NCBI RefSeq assembly: GCF_014084125.1
Contig: NZ_CP048405.1
Span: forward strand, 1,116,001 to 1,180,000
Source of the DNA: Streptacidiphilus sp. PB12-B1b
Lineage (GTDB): Bacteria > Actinomycetota > Actinomycetes > Streptomycetales > Streptomycetaceae
Direction: 5' to 3'
DNA length: 64,000 nt
Positions 51,446 through 60,596 of this stretch are shown piece by piece. Below the pieces are notes generated by a model. It saw nothing but the letters and a program-made list of their open reading frames with translations. It had not been told where the DNA came from and did not search any database. Made by a program: the position numbers and the translations under genes. Every line of letters starts with the position of its first letter. Position 1 is the stretch's first letter.

Positions 51446-52624
51446 ATGAGCCGCCGCAGCACCCTCCTCACCAACATCGGCAGCCTGGTCACCAACGACC
51501 CGGCCGTGGACGGCTCGCCGCTGGGCCTGCTGACCGACGCCGCGGTGGTCGTCGAGGGCGACCGGGTCGCCTGGGTGGGCGCGGCCCGCTCCGCGCCGGA
51601 GGGCACCGACGAGGCGGTGGACGCCGGGGGCCGGGCCGTCGTCCCGGGCTTCGTGGACTCCCACGCGCACCTGGTCTTCGCCGGGGACCGCACCGCCGAG
51701 TTCAACGCCCGGATGTCCGGCCGGGCGTACACCGCCGGCGGCATCCGCACCACCGTCGCCGCCACCCGCGCCGCCACCGACGCCGAGCTGGACGCCAACG
51801 TGGCCCGCTTCGTCCGCGAGGCCCTGCGCCAGGGCACCACCGTGCTGGAGTGCAAGTCCGGCTACGGCCTCACCGTCGAGGACGAGGCCCGGGCGCTGCG
51901 CGTGGCCGGACGTCACACCGACGAGGTGACGTACCTGGGGGCGCACGTCGTCGCCCCCGAGTACGCCGACGACCCGGCCGGCTACGTCGACCTGGTCACC
52001 GGCCCGATGCTGGACGCCTGCGCGCCGCACGCCCGCTGGGTGGACGTCTTCTGCGAGCGCGGCGCTTTCGACGGCGACCAGGCCCGGGCCGTGCTCGCCG
52101 CCGGAGCCGCCCGCGGCCTGGTGCCGCGGGTCCACGCCAACCAGCTCACCGAGGGCCCCGGCGTGCAGCTGGCGGTCGAGCTGGGGGCCGCCTCCGCCGA
52201 CCACTGCACCCACCTCGGCGACGCCGACGTCACTGCCCTGGCCTCCTCGGACACGGTGGCCACGCTGCTGCCCGGCGCGGAGTTCTCCACCCGCGCCGTC
52301 TACCCGGACGCGCGCCGGCTGCTGGACGCGGGCGCGACCGTGGCCCTGTCCACCGACTGCAACCCCGGCTCCAGCTTCACCACCTCCGTGCCGTTCTGCA
52401 TCGCCGTCGCCGTCCGCGAGATGGGGATGACCCCGGACGAGGCGCTGTGGGCCGCCACGGCGGGCGGCGCCGCCGCCCTGCGCCGCACCGACGTGGGCCG
52501 GGTCGCCGTGGGCGCCCGCGCCGATCTGGCCCTGCTGGACGCCCCCTCGCACGTCCACCTCGCCTACCGGCCCGGCGTCCCGCTGGTCTCGGCGGTCTGG
52601 CGGGCCGGTGTCCGCGAGGTCTGA
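51446..52624 (+). CDS. hutI: Imidazolonepropionase
   Basis: Hydrolyses 4-imidazolone-5-propionate to N-formimino-L-glutamate. The 392-residue amidohydrolase has [16 protein letters not shown] (HxH metal ligands and Arg), [16 protein letters not shown] (substrate contacts), [11 protein letters not shown] (His), [12 protein letters not shown] (His) and [11 protein letters not shown] (metal Asp). ATG 51446 has GGAG upstream. It is the last gene of the hut operon hutU-M20-hutF-hutI; the response regulator gene 48 bases downstream has its own promoter. Confidence 0.94.
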   Translation: MSRRSTLLTNIGSLVTNDPAVDGSPLGLLTDAAVVVEGDRVAWVGAARSAPEGTDEAVDAGGRAVVPGFVDSHAHLVFAGDRTAEFNARMSGRAYTAGGIRTTVAATRAATDAELDANVARFVREALRQGTTVLECKSGYGLTVEDEARALRVAGRHTDEVTYLGAHVVAPEYADDPAGYVDLVTGPMLDACAPHARWVDVFCERGAFDGDQARAVLAAGAARGLVPRVHANQLTEGPGVQLAVELGAASADHCTHLGDADVTALASSDTVATLLPGAEFSTRAVYPDARRLLDAGATVALSTDCNPGSSFTTSVPFCIAVAVREMGMTPDEALWAATAGGAAALRRTDVGRVAVGARADLALLDAPSHVHLAYRPGVPLVSAVWRAGVREV

Positions 52625-52660
52625 ACCGCCCTGTTCGACGGAGCGGCAGCTCCGGCGCAC

Positions 52661-52672
52661 TACGATCAGCGC
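52661..52672 (+). promoter_or_regulatory. -10 box of a predicted leaderless promoter for the response regulator
   Basis: TACGAT (52661-52666), then six bases, then ATG 52673. No Shine-Dalgarno. Confidence 0.55.
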
Positions 52673-53347
52673 ATGACCCGTGTACTGCTCGCCGAGGACG
52701 ACATCGCCATCTCGGAGCCGCTGGCACGCGCGCTCCGCCGGGAGGGCTACGAGGTCGTGGTACGCGAGGACGGCCCGTCCGCGCTCGAAGCCGGCCTCGA
52801 GGGCGGCAACATCGACCTGCTGGTCCTGGACCTCGGGCTGCCCGGCATGGACGGCCTGGAGGTCTGCCGACGGCTGCGCGCCGAGGGCCACGGCTTCCCG
52901 GTGCTGGTGCTCACCGCCCGCGCCGACGAGGTCGACACCGTCGTCGGCCTGGACGCCGGGGCCGACGACTACGTCACCAAGCCCTTCCGCCTGGCCGAGC
53001 TGCTGGCCCGGGTCCGGGCCCTGCTGCGCCGCGGCAGCGTGGACCTCACCACCGGCGCGCACGGCGTCAAGATCGACATCGAGTCGCACCGGGCCTGGAT
53101 CGGCGAGGAGGAACTCCAGCTCTCCGCCAAGGAGTTCGAACTGCTCCGGGTCCTGGTCCGGGACGCCGGCCGGGTCGTCACCCGCGAGCAGATCATGCGC
53201 CAGGTCTGGGACACCACCTGGTGGACCTCGACCAAGACCCTCGACATGCACATCTCCTGGCTCCGCAAGAAGCTCGGCGACGACGCCGCCAGCCCCCGCT
53301 ACATCACCACCGTCCGCGGCGTCGGCTTCCGCTTCGAGAAGAGCTGA
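52673..53347 (+). CDS. OmpR-family response regulator
   Basis: A 224-residue two-domain regulator. The receiver has the acid pair Asp9-Asp10, phosphoacceptor Asp53 in LLVLDLGLPG, and Lys in DDYVTKPF. The C-terminal winged helix (LQLSAKEFELLRVLVRDAGRVVTREQIMRQVWDTTWWTSTKTLDMHISWLRKKLGDD) is of the OmpR/PhoB type. Its partner kinase starts ten bases downstream. The regulon is unknown; nothing nearby identifies the signal. Confidence 0.92.
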   Translation: MTRVLLAEDDIAISEPLARALRREGYEVVVREDGPSALEAGLEGGNIDLLVLDLGLPGMDGLEVCRRLRAEGHGFPVLVLTARADEVDTVVGLDAGADDYVTKPFRLAELLARVRALLRRGSVDLTTGAHGVKIDIESHRAWIGEEELQLSAKEFELLRVLVRDAGRVVTREQIMRQVWDTTWWTSTKTLDMHISWLRKKLGDDAASPRYITTVRGVGFRFEKS

Positions 53348-53356
53348 GCCGGTTCC

Positions 53357-54604
53357 GTGAAGCGCAGGCTGATCAACGCCACGCTGTCCGTCGTCCTGGT
53401 CGTGGTGGCGCTGTTCTGCGTGCCGCTCGGGCTGGTCGAGAAGCGCAGCATCGAGGGCAACGCCCAGGGGCTGGTCACCGCGGAGGCGCAGCACCTCGTC
53501 GGCGTGGTGGAGAACCGGATCGTCGCGGGCGAGCCCATCGACTCCGAGTCGCTGTCCGGCCTGGCCGACCAGAACGCCCAGCGCTACGCCGTGGTGACCG
53601 TCCCCGGGCAGGCGCCGATCGTCCTGGGCACCCGGCCCTCCGGGGACGATCCGCTGACCGCGCGGGCCACCGGGGCCCACGGCGAGCGGGCGCTGGTGCA
53701 GCAGTCCCGGCAGCCGCTGGACCGCGAGATCCGGGCGATGCTGCTGCTGCTCGTCGGCGTCACGCTGCTGACGGTGGTGGCCGCCGCGCTGCTCGCGGTC
53801 TGGCAGTCCCGGCGGCTGGCGCAGCCGCTGGTCGACCTGGCCGAGACCGCCGAGCGGCTCGGCTCCGGCGACCCCCGGCCGCGCCAGCGCCGCTACGGCA
53901 TCGTGGAGCTCGACCGGGTCGCCGAGGTGCTGGACTCCAGCGCCGAGCGGATCGCCCGGATGCTGACCGCCGAGCGCCGGCTCGCCGCCGACGCCTCGCA
54001 CCAGCTGCGGACCCCGCTGACGGCGCTGTCCATGCGGCTGGAGGAGATCGCCGAGACCGACGACCTGGACACCGTCCGGGAGGAGGCCGCGATCGCCCTG
54101 GTGCAGGTGGAGCGGCTGACCGACGTCGTCCAGCGGCTGCTGACCAACAGCCGCGACCAGCGCAACGCCTCGGCGGTCGCCTTCGACCTGGACGAGGTGA
54201 TCAAGCAGCAGGTCGAGGAGTGGCGCCCGGCGCTGCGCCGCTACGGCCGCACCCTCTACCTGGAGGGGCCGCCCGGCATCCAGGCCATCGGCACCCCGGG
54301 CGCGGTCGCCCAGGTGCTGGCGGCGCTGATCGAGAACTCGCTGATGCACGGGGACGGCTCGGTCACCATCCGCACCCGGGTGCGCGGCAGCTCGGCGGTG
54401 CTGGAGGTGCAGGACGAGGGCGTGGGCGTCCCCAGTGAGCTGGGCGCGCGGGTCTTCGAGCGCGCCGTCAGCGGCCACAACTCGACCGGCATCGGCCTGG
54501 CCGTCGCCCGCGACCTGGCCGAGGCGGACGGCGGCCGACTGGACCTGCTGTCCCAGCGGCCGCCGGTGTTCGCGTTGTTCCTCGGCCGCCAGGTCGAGGA
54601 CTGA
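53357..54604 (+). CDS. Membrane sensor histidine kinase
   Basis: A 415-residue kinase with two membrane segments (about residues 8-30 and 130-155) around an extracytoplasmic sensor loop of roughly 100 residues, then a HAMP-like linker, the HisKA H-box RLAADASHQLRTPLTALS with His215, and a HATPase domain (ALIENSLMHGDGS N-box, DEGVGVPSELG G1, STGIGLAVARDLAEADGG G2). It shares a promoter with the response regulator gene. The 3' end lies in a 34-bp tandem repeat, so copies of its last codons and stop follow the gene. Confidence 0.9.
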   Translation: MKRRLINATLSVVLVVVALFCVPLGLVEKRSIEGNAQGLVTAEAQHLVGVVENRIVAGEPIDSESLSGLADQNAQRYAVVTVPGQAPIVLGTRPSGDDPLTARATGAHGERALVQQSRQPLDREIRAMLLLLVGVTLLTVVAAALLAVWQSRRLAQPLVDLAETAERLGSGDPRPRQRRYGIVELDRVAEVLDSSAERIARMLTAERRLAADASHQLRTPLTALSMRLEEIAETDDLDTVREEAAIALVQVERLTDVVQRLLTNSRDQRNASAVAFDLDEVIKQQVEEWRPALRRYGRTLYLEGPPGIQAIGTPGAVAQVLAALIENSLMHGDGSVTIRTRVRGSSAVLEVQDEGVGVPSELGARVFERAVSGHNSTGIGLAVARDLAEADGGRLDLLSQRPPVFALFLGRQVED

Positions 54605-54675
54605 GCGGCACAGCCTCGGCCGCCAGGTCGGGGACTGAGCGGCACAGCCTCGGCCGCCAGGTCGGGGACTGAGCC
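54580..54675. repeat. 34-bp tandem repeat spanning the histidine kinase stop codon
   Basis: The unit is 34 bp, beginning CCTCGGCCGCCAGGTCG and ending CTGAGCGGCACAG. Copy 1 (54580-54613) contains the last codons and TGA of the kinase. Copy 2 (54614-54647) is the same but for one base, and copy 3 (54648-54675) is partial. The duplication therefore happened from the gene end outward. Confidence 0.9.
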
Positions 54676-54734
54676 CGGCTCCCGGGGGCGCCTCGCCCGT
54701 CAGGCCCGGCGCCCGGGGGCGCCTCGCTCGTCAG
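54673..54734. repeat. 31-bp tandem duplication at the 3' end of the GtrA-family gene
   Basis: Two copies of a 31-bp unit (GCCCGGC, then CCCGGGGGCGCCTCG, then CCGTCAG) at 54673-54703 and 54704-54734, differing at two or three bases. It adjoins the 34-bp repeat and covers the stop of the convergent GtrA-family gene. Confidence 0.85.
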
Positions 54735-55275
54735 GCCCGGGGGTGCCGAACTGCTCGGCCGGGGCGGCCTGCGCGGCGGGCGCGGCCGCGGGGGCGGGCG
54801 CCTGCTCGGCCAGGATCTGCTCCGCCTGGGTGACGGAGCCCGCGCCGGTGAAGACGAAGGTGCGGTACGCCCAGAAGCGGAACAGCGTGGCCACGCCGAT
54901 GCCGATCATGGTGAACAGCAGCGCCAGCGACTTCTGGTGCAGGTCCAGGCCGTAGGTGAGGGCGTAGAGCACGGCGTTCTGGATCACCAGGCCGAAACCG
55001 CTGAAGATCAGGAACAGGGTGATCTCGCGGGCCCGGGTCTGCGCGTCGGCGTCGCGGTACACCCAGTACCGGTAGCCGATGTAGTTGGTCCCGATGGCGA
55101 TCAGCGTGGCGATGATGTTGGCCCGCACGGTCGCGCCCGGCATGACGTCCAGCAGCACGGTGAGCGCGAGCATCTGGATGACCACGCCGACTATCCCGAC
55201 GACACCGAACTTCGCCATCTCGTTCGCCAGGCGGCGGAGGATGCCGGGTGCGGGTGCCGACTCGTTGGGGCTCAT
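54700..55275 (-). CDS. GtrA-family membrane protein
   Basis: A 191-residue protein with four membrane segments (FGVVGIVGVVIQMLALTVLLDVM, ANIIATLIAIGTNYIGYRYWVY, LIFSGFGLVIQNAVLYALTYGL, ALLFTMIGIGVATLFRFWAYRTFVF), the canonical GtrA/DPMS flippase-like fold thought to move lipid-linked sugars across the membrane. The NYIGYRYWVY and FRFWAYRTFVF motifs are diagnostic. The C-terminal 45 residues are Ala/Pro/Gln-rich and end inside the 31-bp duplication, so its tail has been altered by that repeat. ATG 55275 is used. It is convergent with the histidine kinase and divergent from purK. Confidence 0.88.
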   Translation of the reverse strand: MSPNESAPAPGILRRLANEMAKFGVVGIVGVVIQMLALTVLLDVMPGATVRANIIATLIAIGTNYIGYRYWVYRDADAQTRAREITLFLIFSGFGLVIQNAVLYALTYGLDLHQKSLALLFTMIGIGVATLFRFWAYRTFVFTGAGSVTQAEQILAEQAPAPAAAPAAQAAPAEQFGTPGPDERGAPGRRA

Positions 55276-55541
55276 GTGGGTCCGTCTCTTCGGTGGCTCT
55301 GGGAGCGCTGGACATGCTAGCCCCGTACCTACCGCCGCGCGGGGCCGAGGCGTGCACATCTCATGTGACTCTCAAGCAAGCCATAGGTCGTACGCCCCGC
55401 TACCTCGTCAGCGTAGTCGGAGCCGGGGCGGCCCACCCACCCGAAGCATCCGCCCGGTGCCGGGGCTTCACCGCCGCCCTTACCTTGCGGGGCCGTGCGG
55501 GCAGCGGCTGGCCTGCGGGAATCCGCCGCCCGGGAGCCGGA

Positions 55542-55553
55542 TATCCTGCAGGT
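55542..55553 (+). promoter_or_regulatory. -10 box of a predicted leaderless promoter for purK
   Basis: TATCCT (55542-55547), then six bases, then GTG 55554. No Shine-Dalgarno. Same spacing and hexamer as the PNP and Fur-family promoters. Confidence 0.6.
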
Positions 55554-56723
55554 GTGACTTTTCCAGCGGTCGGCATCATCGGAGGCGGGCAGCTCGCCCG
55601 TATGGCCCATCAGGCGGCGATCCCGCTCGGCATCAGGACGCGGCTCCTGGCGGACACCCCGCAGGACTCCGCCTCCCTGGTCGTCGGTGACGTGGTCCTC
55701 GGCGACTACCGGGATCTGGACACCCTGCGCCGGTTCGCGGCTGGGTGCGACGTGGTCACCTTCGACCACGAGCACGTCCCCACCGAGCACCTGCGGACGC
55801 TCCAGGCCGAGGGCGTCGTCGTCCGCCCCGGCCCGGACGCGCTGGTGTTCGCGCAGGACAAGGGGCTGATGCGGGCCAAGCTCGACTCGCTCGGCGTGCC
55901 CTGCCCCCGGCACCGGCTGGTCGCGGACCCGGCCGACGTGGCCGCCTTCGCCGCCGAAGGTGCCGAGGGTGCCGAGGGTGCCGAGGGTGACGGCGGCTGG
56001 CCGGTGGTGCTGAAGACCACCCGCGGCGGCTACGACGGCAAGGGCGTGTGGGTCGTCCACGACCAGGCCGAAGCCGCCGAGCCGTTCCGCGCGGGCGTGC
56101 CCGTGCTCGCGGAGGAGAAGGTGGACTTCGTCCGCGAGCTGGCGGCGGACGTCGTCCGCTCCCCGCACGGGCAGGCCGTGGCCTACCCGGTGGTCGAGTC
56201 CCTGCAGAAGGACGGCATCTGCCACGAGGTCACCGCCCCCGCGCCCGAGCTGAGCCCGGAACTGGCGGCGCAGGCCCAGGCGCTGGCGCTGCGCATCGCC
56301 GGCGAGCTGGACATCACCGGCCACCTCGCGGTCGAGCTGTTCGAGACCCGCGACGGCCGCATCCTGGTGAACGAGCTGGCCATGCGCCCGCACAACTCCG
56401 GCCACTGGTCCATCGACGGCGCGGTGACCTCGCAGTTCGAGAACCACCTGCGGGCGGTGCTGGACCTGCCGCTCGGCGATCCGCGCCCGCGCGCCCGCTG
56501 GACGGTCATGGTGAACGTCCTCGGCGGCGACTACCCCGACATGTACCGCGCCTACCTGCACTGCATGGCCCGCGATCCCGGGCTGCGGGTGCACATGTAC
56601 GGCAAGGACGTGAAGCCCGGACGTAAGGTGGGCCACGTCACCGTGTTCGGCGACGACTTGGACGACGTCCGGGAGCGGGCCCGGCACGCGGCCGCGTACC
56701 TGCGCGGCGACATCACCGAGTGA
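55554..56723 (+). CDS. purK: 5-(carboxyamino)imidazole ribonucleotide synthase
   Basis: ATP-grasp enzyme of purine synthesis: AIR plus bicarbonate to N5-CAIR. The 389-residue product has VGIIGGGQLARMAHQAAIPLGI at the N-terminus, FDHEHVP, KTTRGGYDGKGVWVV (ATP-grasp glycine loop), EEKVDFVRELAADV, and NELAMRPHNSGHWSIDGAVTSQFENHLRAVLDLPLG, the family hallmark. Near residue 140 a 9-bp repeat makes the insert AEGAEGAEGAEGDGG just before the lysine-bearing strand, probably in a surface loop. GTG 55554 is fixed by the leaderless promoter. purE follows 72 bases downstream. Confidence 0.94.
   Translation: MTFPAVGIIGGGQLARMAHQAAIPLGIRTRLLADTPQDSASLVVGDVVLGDYRDLDTLRRFAAGCDVVTFDHEHVPTEHLRTLQAEGVVVRPGPDALVFAQDKGLMRAKLDSLGVPCPRHRLVADPADVAAFAAEGAEGAEGAEGDGGWPVVLKTTRGGYDGKGVWVVHDQAEAAEPFRAGVPVLAEEKVDFVRELAADVVRSPHGQAVAYPVVESLQKDGICHEVTAPAPELSPELAAQAQALALRIAGELDITGHLAVELFETRDGRILVNELAMRPHNSGHWSIDGAVTSQFENHLRAVLDLPLGDPRPRARWTVMVNVLGGDYPDMYRAYLHCMARDPGLRVHMYGKDVKPGRKVGHVTVFGDDLDDVRERARHAAAYLRGDITE
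55957..55990 (+). repeat. 9-bp in-frame repeat inside purK
   Basis: GCCGAGGGT and close variants are repeated four times in a row, encoding Ala-Glu-Gly units. The first copy has a GAA codon. Copy number may vary between strains without shifting the frame. Confidence 0.8.
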
Positions 56724-56795
56724 CCGGTGCCGGGCGACCGGCGCCGAGTGGCCACGTACGTAGTTGAGGGGTACCAGCGTGAGGGGTAGCAGCGA

Positions 56796-57323
56796 ATGAG
56801 CGAGCAGCCGCTGATCGGCATCGTCATGGGGTCCGATTCCGACTGGCCGGTGATGGAGGCCGCCGCACAGGCACTCGACGAGTTCGAGGTCGCCTACGAG
56901 GTGGACGTGGTGTCCGCGCACCGGATGCCGCGCGAGATGGTCGCCTACGGCGAGCAGGCCGCCGGGCGCGGCCTGAAGGCCATCATCGCGGGCGCGGGCG
57001 GCGCGGCCCACCTGCCCGGGATGCTGGCCTCGGTCACCACGCTGCCGGTCATCGGCGTGCCGGTGCCGCTGAAGTACCTGGACGGCATGGACTCGCTGCT
57101 GTCGATCGTGCAGATGCCCGCGGGCGTGCCGGTCGCCACCGTCTCGGTCGGCGGCGCGCGCAATGCCGGGCTGCTCGCCGTCCGCCAGCTGGCCGCCTTC
57201 GACGCCGACCTGGCCGAGCGGATGGCCGCCTTCCAGCAGGAGCTGAACGCCCAGGCCACCGCCAAGGGCAAGAAGCTGCGGGCCAAGGTCAGCGGCGGCA
57301 GCGCCTTCGGCTTCGGGGGCTGA
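56796..57323 (+). CDS. purE: N5-carboxyaminoimidazole ribonucleotide mutase
   Basis: Class I PurE, which moves the carboxylate of N5-CAIR to give CAIR. The 175-residue protein shows [20 protein letters not shown] (substrate loop), [11 protein letters not shown] (catalytic His), [17 protein letters not shown] and PVIGVPV. Presence of purK just upstream confirms the class I route. ATG 56796 has GAGGGG upstream. The dipeptidase gene starts four bases after its stop. Confidence 0.95.
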   Translation: MSEQPLIGIVMGSDSDWPVMEAAAQALDEFEVAYEVDVVSAHRMPREMVAYGEQAAGRGLKAIIAGAGGAAHLPGMLASVTTLPVIGVPVPLKYLDGMDSLLSIVQMPAGVPVATVSVGGARNAGLLAVRQLAAFDADLAERMAAFQQELNAQATAKGKKLRAKVSGGSAFGFGG

Positions 57324-57327
57324 GCGG

Positions 57328-58563
57328 GTGAGCCGGCCTGCCGCCGCCGCCACCGACCGTGCTCCCGAACTCCTGGCCCGGGCCCGGGAGCTGCTCGCCG
57401 AGTACCCGGTCGTGGACGGTCACAACGACCTGCCCTGGGCGCTGCGCGGCCAGGTCGGCTACGACCTCGACCGGCGCGACATCGCCGCCGACCAGAGCGC
57501 CTACCTGCACACCGACCTGGCCCGGCTGCGGGCCGGGGGCGTGGGCGCGCAGTTCTGGTCGGTGTACGTGCGCAGCGACTACGCCGGGGACCGGGCGGTC
57601 AGCGGCACCCTGGAGCAGATGGACTGCGTCCGGGCACTGGCCGCGCGCTACCCGGAGCACCTGCGGCTGGCGTTCACCGCCGACGACATGGAGGCGGCCC
57701 GCGCCGAGGGCCGGATCGCCTCGCTGATGGGCGCCGAGGGCGGGCACTCCATCAACAGTTCGCTCGCCACCCTGCGCGCCCTGTACGCCCTGGGCGTGCG
57801 GTACATGACCCTCACCCACAACGACAACCTGCCGTGGGCGGACTCCGCCACCGACGAGCCGGTCGCGGGCGGGCTGACCCGCTTCGGCGAGGAGGTCGTC
57901 CGGGAGATGAACCGGCTCGGCATGCTGGTGGACCTCTCGCACGTCTCCGCCGACACCATGCGGGCGGCGCTGCGGGTCACCCGCGCGCCGGTCCTGTTCT
58001 CGCACTCCTCGGCGCGCGCCGTCTGCGACCACGTCCGCAACATCCCGGACGACGTGCTGGAGCAGCTGCCCGGCAACGGCGGGGTGGCCATGGCGACGTT
58101 CGTGCCCAAGTTCATCCTGCCCGAGGCCATCGCCTGGACCCGGGCCGCCGACGCCAACATGATCGCCCACGGGCTGCACCCGCTGGACACCACGCCGGAG
58201 GCGATGGCGGTGCAGCGCGCCTTCGAGGCCGCCGAGCCGTGCCCGGCCGCCACCGCGGCGACCGTCGCCGACCACCTCGACCACATGCGCGAGGTCGCCG
58301 GCGTCGACCACATCGGCATCGGCGGCGACTACGACGGGACGGCCTTCACCCCGCAGGGCCTGGAGGACGTCTCCGGCTACCCCAACCTGATCGCCGAGCT
58401 CCTGGGCCGGGGCTGGTCCCGGGCCGACCTCTCCAAGCTGACCTGGAGCAACGCCGTCCGGGTGCTGCGCGACGCCGAGAGCGTGGCGGCGGGCCTGCGG
58501 GACACCCCGCCCTCGATCGCCACCATCGGCCGGCTCGACGGCACGGACCCCGCCGAGGGCTGA
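57328..58563 (+). CDS. Membrane-dipeptidase family (M19) metallopeptidase
   Basis: A 411-residue zinc dipeptidase of the renal dipeptidase type, without signal peptide and so probably cytoplasmic. Metal ligands are in [13 protein letters not shown] (His, Asp), [10 protein letters not shown] (bridging Glu), [10 protein letters not shown] (His) and [18 protein letters not shown] (His), with the final Asp in IGIGGDYDG. It hydrolyses dipeptides, including D-configured C-terminal residues. The gene begins four bases after purE, so the two are co-translated though unrelated in pathway; I recall the same neighbour order in other streptomycetes. Confidence 0.92.
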   Translation: MSRPAAAATDRAPELLARARELLAEYPVVDGHNDLPWALRGQVGYDLDRRDIAADQSAYLHTDLARLRAGGVGAQFWSVYVRSDYAGDRAVSGTLEQMDCVRALAARYPEHLRLAFTADDMEAARAEGRIASLMGAEGGHSINSSLATLRALYALGVRYMTLTHNDNLPWADSATDEPVAGGLTRFGEEVVREMNRLGMLVDLSHVSADTMRAALRVTRAPVLFSHSSARAVCDHVRNIPDDVLEQLPGNGGVAMATFVPKFILPEAIAWTRAADANMIAHGLHPLDTTPEAMAVQRAFEAAEPCPAATAATVADHLDHMREVAGVDHIGIGGDYDGTAFTPQGLEDVSGYPNLIAELLGRGWSRADLSKLTWSNAVRVLRDAESVAAGLRDTPPSIATIGRLDGTDPAEG

Positions 58564-58753
58564 GGCCGGGCCGGACGGGTGCCCGCCGGGCGTCCGCCGT
58601 GGGCCTTCCCGTCGTCCCCGTTCCGCCTGCTGACCAGCGGCGCAGGGGGCGCGGGGAGCGGCGGTAGGATGACAGCGGCCTCTCGGCCGACCCGACACCC
58701 ACCCCATGCGGCATCCCTCGCGGTGTCCGCCGGAGAATTCGGAGCATCCCAGG

Positions 58754-60472
58754 ATGACTCGCCAGCTGGTCACCAGCGCGCTTCCCTACATCAACGGGAT
58801 CAAGCACCTGGGCAACCTGGTCGGGTCCATGCTCCCGGCGGACGTCTACAGCCGCTACCTGCGGCTGCGCGGCGAAGAGGTGCTCTTCATCTGCGCGACC
58901 GACGAGCACGGCACCCCGGCCGAACTCGCCGCGCAGGAGGCCGGGCTGCCGGTCGCCGAGTTCTGCGCCCAGCAGCACGACGCGCAGAAGGCGATCTACG
59001 ACGGCTTCGGGCTGTCCTTCGACTACTTCGGCCGCAGCTCCTCGCCGCAGAACATCGAGATCACCCAGGCCATCGCCCGGCAGCTGCAGGCCAACGGCTT
59101 CATCGAGGAGCGCTCGATCCGGCAGGTCTACTCCAACGCCGACCGCCGCTTCCTGCCGGACCGCTACATCGTCGGCACCTGCCCGTACTGCGGCTACGAC
59201 AAGGCGCGCGGCGACCAGTGCGAGAACTGCACCCGGGTGCTGGACCCGACCGACCTGGTCGGGCCGCGCTCCGCCATCAGCGGCAGCGACGACCTGGAGG
59301 TCCGCGAGACCAGGCACCTGTTCCTGCTCCAGTCGAAGCTGGCCGGCGAGGTCGAGGCCTGGGTGGACGAGCACGGCAGGGACTGGCCGGTCCTGGCCTC
59401 CTCGATCGCCCGCAAGTGGCTGGCCGAGGGCCTGCACGACCGCTCGATCACCCGCGACCTGGAGTGGGGCGTCCCGGTCCCGGCCGACGTCTGGCCGGAG
59501 CTGGCCGCCGAGGGCAAGGTCTTCTACGTCTGGTTCGACGCCCCGATCGAGTACATCGGCGCCACCAAGGAGTGGTCGGACGCGGGCAACGGCGACTGGA
59601 AGTCCTGGTGGTACCAGGCCGACGACACCGTCCGCTACACCCAGTTCATGGCCAAGGACAACGTCCCCTTCCACGCGGTCATGTTCCCGGCCACCCAGCT
59701 GGGCACCCGTGATGCCTGGAAGAAGGTCGACTACCTCAAGTCCTTCAACTGGCTGAACTACTACGGCGGCAAGTTCTCCACCAGCCAGAAGCGCGGCGTC
59801 TTCACCGACGCGGCGCTGGGGCTGCTCCCGGCCGACTACTGGCGCTACTTCCTGATGGCCAACGCCCCCGAGTCGGACGACACCAACTTCACCTGGGAGC
59901 TGTTCACCTCCTCGGTGAACAAGGACCTGGCCGACACCCTCGGCAACTTCGTCAACCGGGTGCTCTCCTTCTCCCGCAAGCGCTTCGGCGACGAGGTCCC
60001 GGCCGGGCGCGAGCCGGGCGAGCCCGAGCAGCGGCTGGGCGCGCTGACCGCCGAGCTGCTGGCCGAGTACGAGGGCCAGCTGGACGCCCTGCAGTTCCGC
60101 AAGGCCGCCCAGGCGCTGCGCGCGCTGTGGAGCGCGGGCAACTCCTACCTGGAGGAGAAGGCCCCCTGGCTGGAGGTCAAGGCCGACCCGGAGGGCGCCG
60201 CGCTGACGCTGCGCACGGCGATGAACCTGATCCACCTGTACGCGGTGGTCTCCGAACCGTTCATCCCGGCCAGCAGCGCCGCCATGCGCTCGGCCTTCGC
60301 CCTGGAGAGCGACGACCGCAGCTGGATCACCGCCGACGAGGCCCGGGCGCTGGCCCTGGTCCCGGCCGGTACGCCGTTCACCGTCCCGCCGGTGCTCTTC
60401 GCCAAGATCACCGACGAGGACCTGGCGGAGTACCGCACCCGCTTCGGCGGCGAGCCGGCCGACGCGGTCTGA
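58754..60472 (+). CDS. metG: Methionyl-tRNA synthetase
   Basis: A 572-residue class I synthetase. [19 protein letters not shown] holds the HIGH-equivalent [21 protein letters not shown] is a four-Cys zinc knuckle; [15 protein letters not shown] is the KMSKS-equivalent (KFSTS form). The C-terminal anticodon-binding helical domain is present, and the extra tRNA-binding (EMAP-II-like) domain of E. coli MetG is absent. ATG 58754 is used. TAGGAT at about 58666 is a likely -10, leaving an untranslated leader of roughly 80 bases; no T-box was recognised. Confidence 0.95.
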   Translation: MTRQLVTSALPYINGIKHLGNLVGSMLPADVYSRYLRLRGEEVLFICATDEHGTPAELAAQEAGLPVAEFCAQQHDAQKAIYDGFGLSFDYFGRSSSPQNIEITQAIARQLQANGFIEERSIRQVYSNADRRFLPDRYIVGTCPYCGYDKARGDQCENCTRVLDPTDLVGPRSAISGSDDLEVRETRHLFLLQSKLAGEVEAWVDEHGRDWPVLASSIARKWLAEGLHDRSITRDLEWGVPVPADVWPELAAEGKVFYVWFDAPIEYIGATKEWSDAGNGDWKSWWYQADDTVRYTQFMAKDNVPFHAVMFPATQLGTRDAWKKVDYLKSFNWLNYYGGKFSTSQKRGVFTDAALGLLPADYWRYFLMANAPESDDTNFTWELFTSSVNKDLADTLGNFVNRVLSFSRKRFGDEVPAGREPGEPEQRLGALTAELLAEYEGQLDALQFRKAAQALRALWSAGNSYLEEKAPWLEVKADPEGAALTLRTAMNLIHLYAVVSEPFIPASSAAMRSAFALESDDRSWITADEARALALVPAGTPFTVPPVLFAKITDEDLAEYRTRFGGEPADAV

Positions 60473-60503
60473 GCCCACCGCCTGCACCACCTGCACGACC
60501 GCC

Positions 60504-60533
60504 GCGCGGCCGGGGGAATTCCCCCGGCCGCGC
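60504..60533 (+). terminator. metG terminator
   Basis: A perfect 13-bp stem (60504-60516 with 60521-60533, GCGCGGCCGGGGG arm) with an AATT loop, 31 bases after the metG stop. Confidence 0.85.
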
Positions 60534-60596
60534 GCCGCGTTGAGCCGTCAGAGCAGGCGGGGTCGGATGCGGTCCGGATCGGCGAGGAGGCACGCC

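Noticed and set aside
49766-54478. A 1570-residue minus-strand frame opposite the hut and two-component genes
   Set aside because: Same shadow composition, no start signals and complete overlap with five recognised plus-strand genes.
58667-58753. A T-box or SAM riboswitch in the metG leader
   Set aside because: No T-box sequence, specifier loop or SAM aptamer motifs were found. The leader is short.
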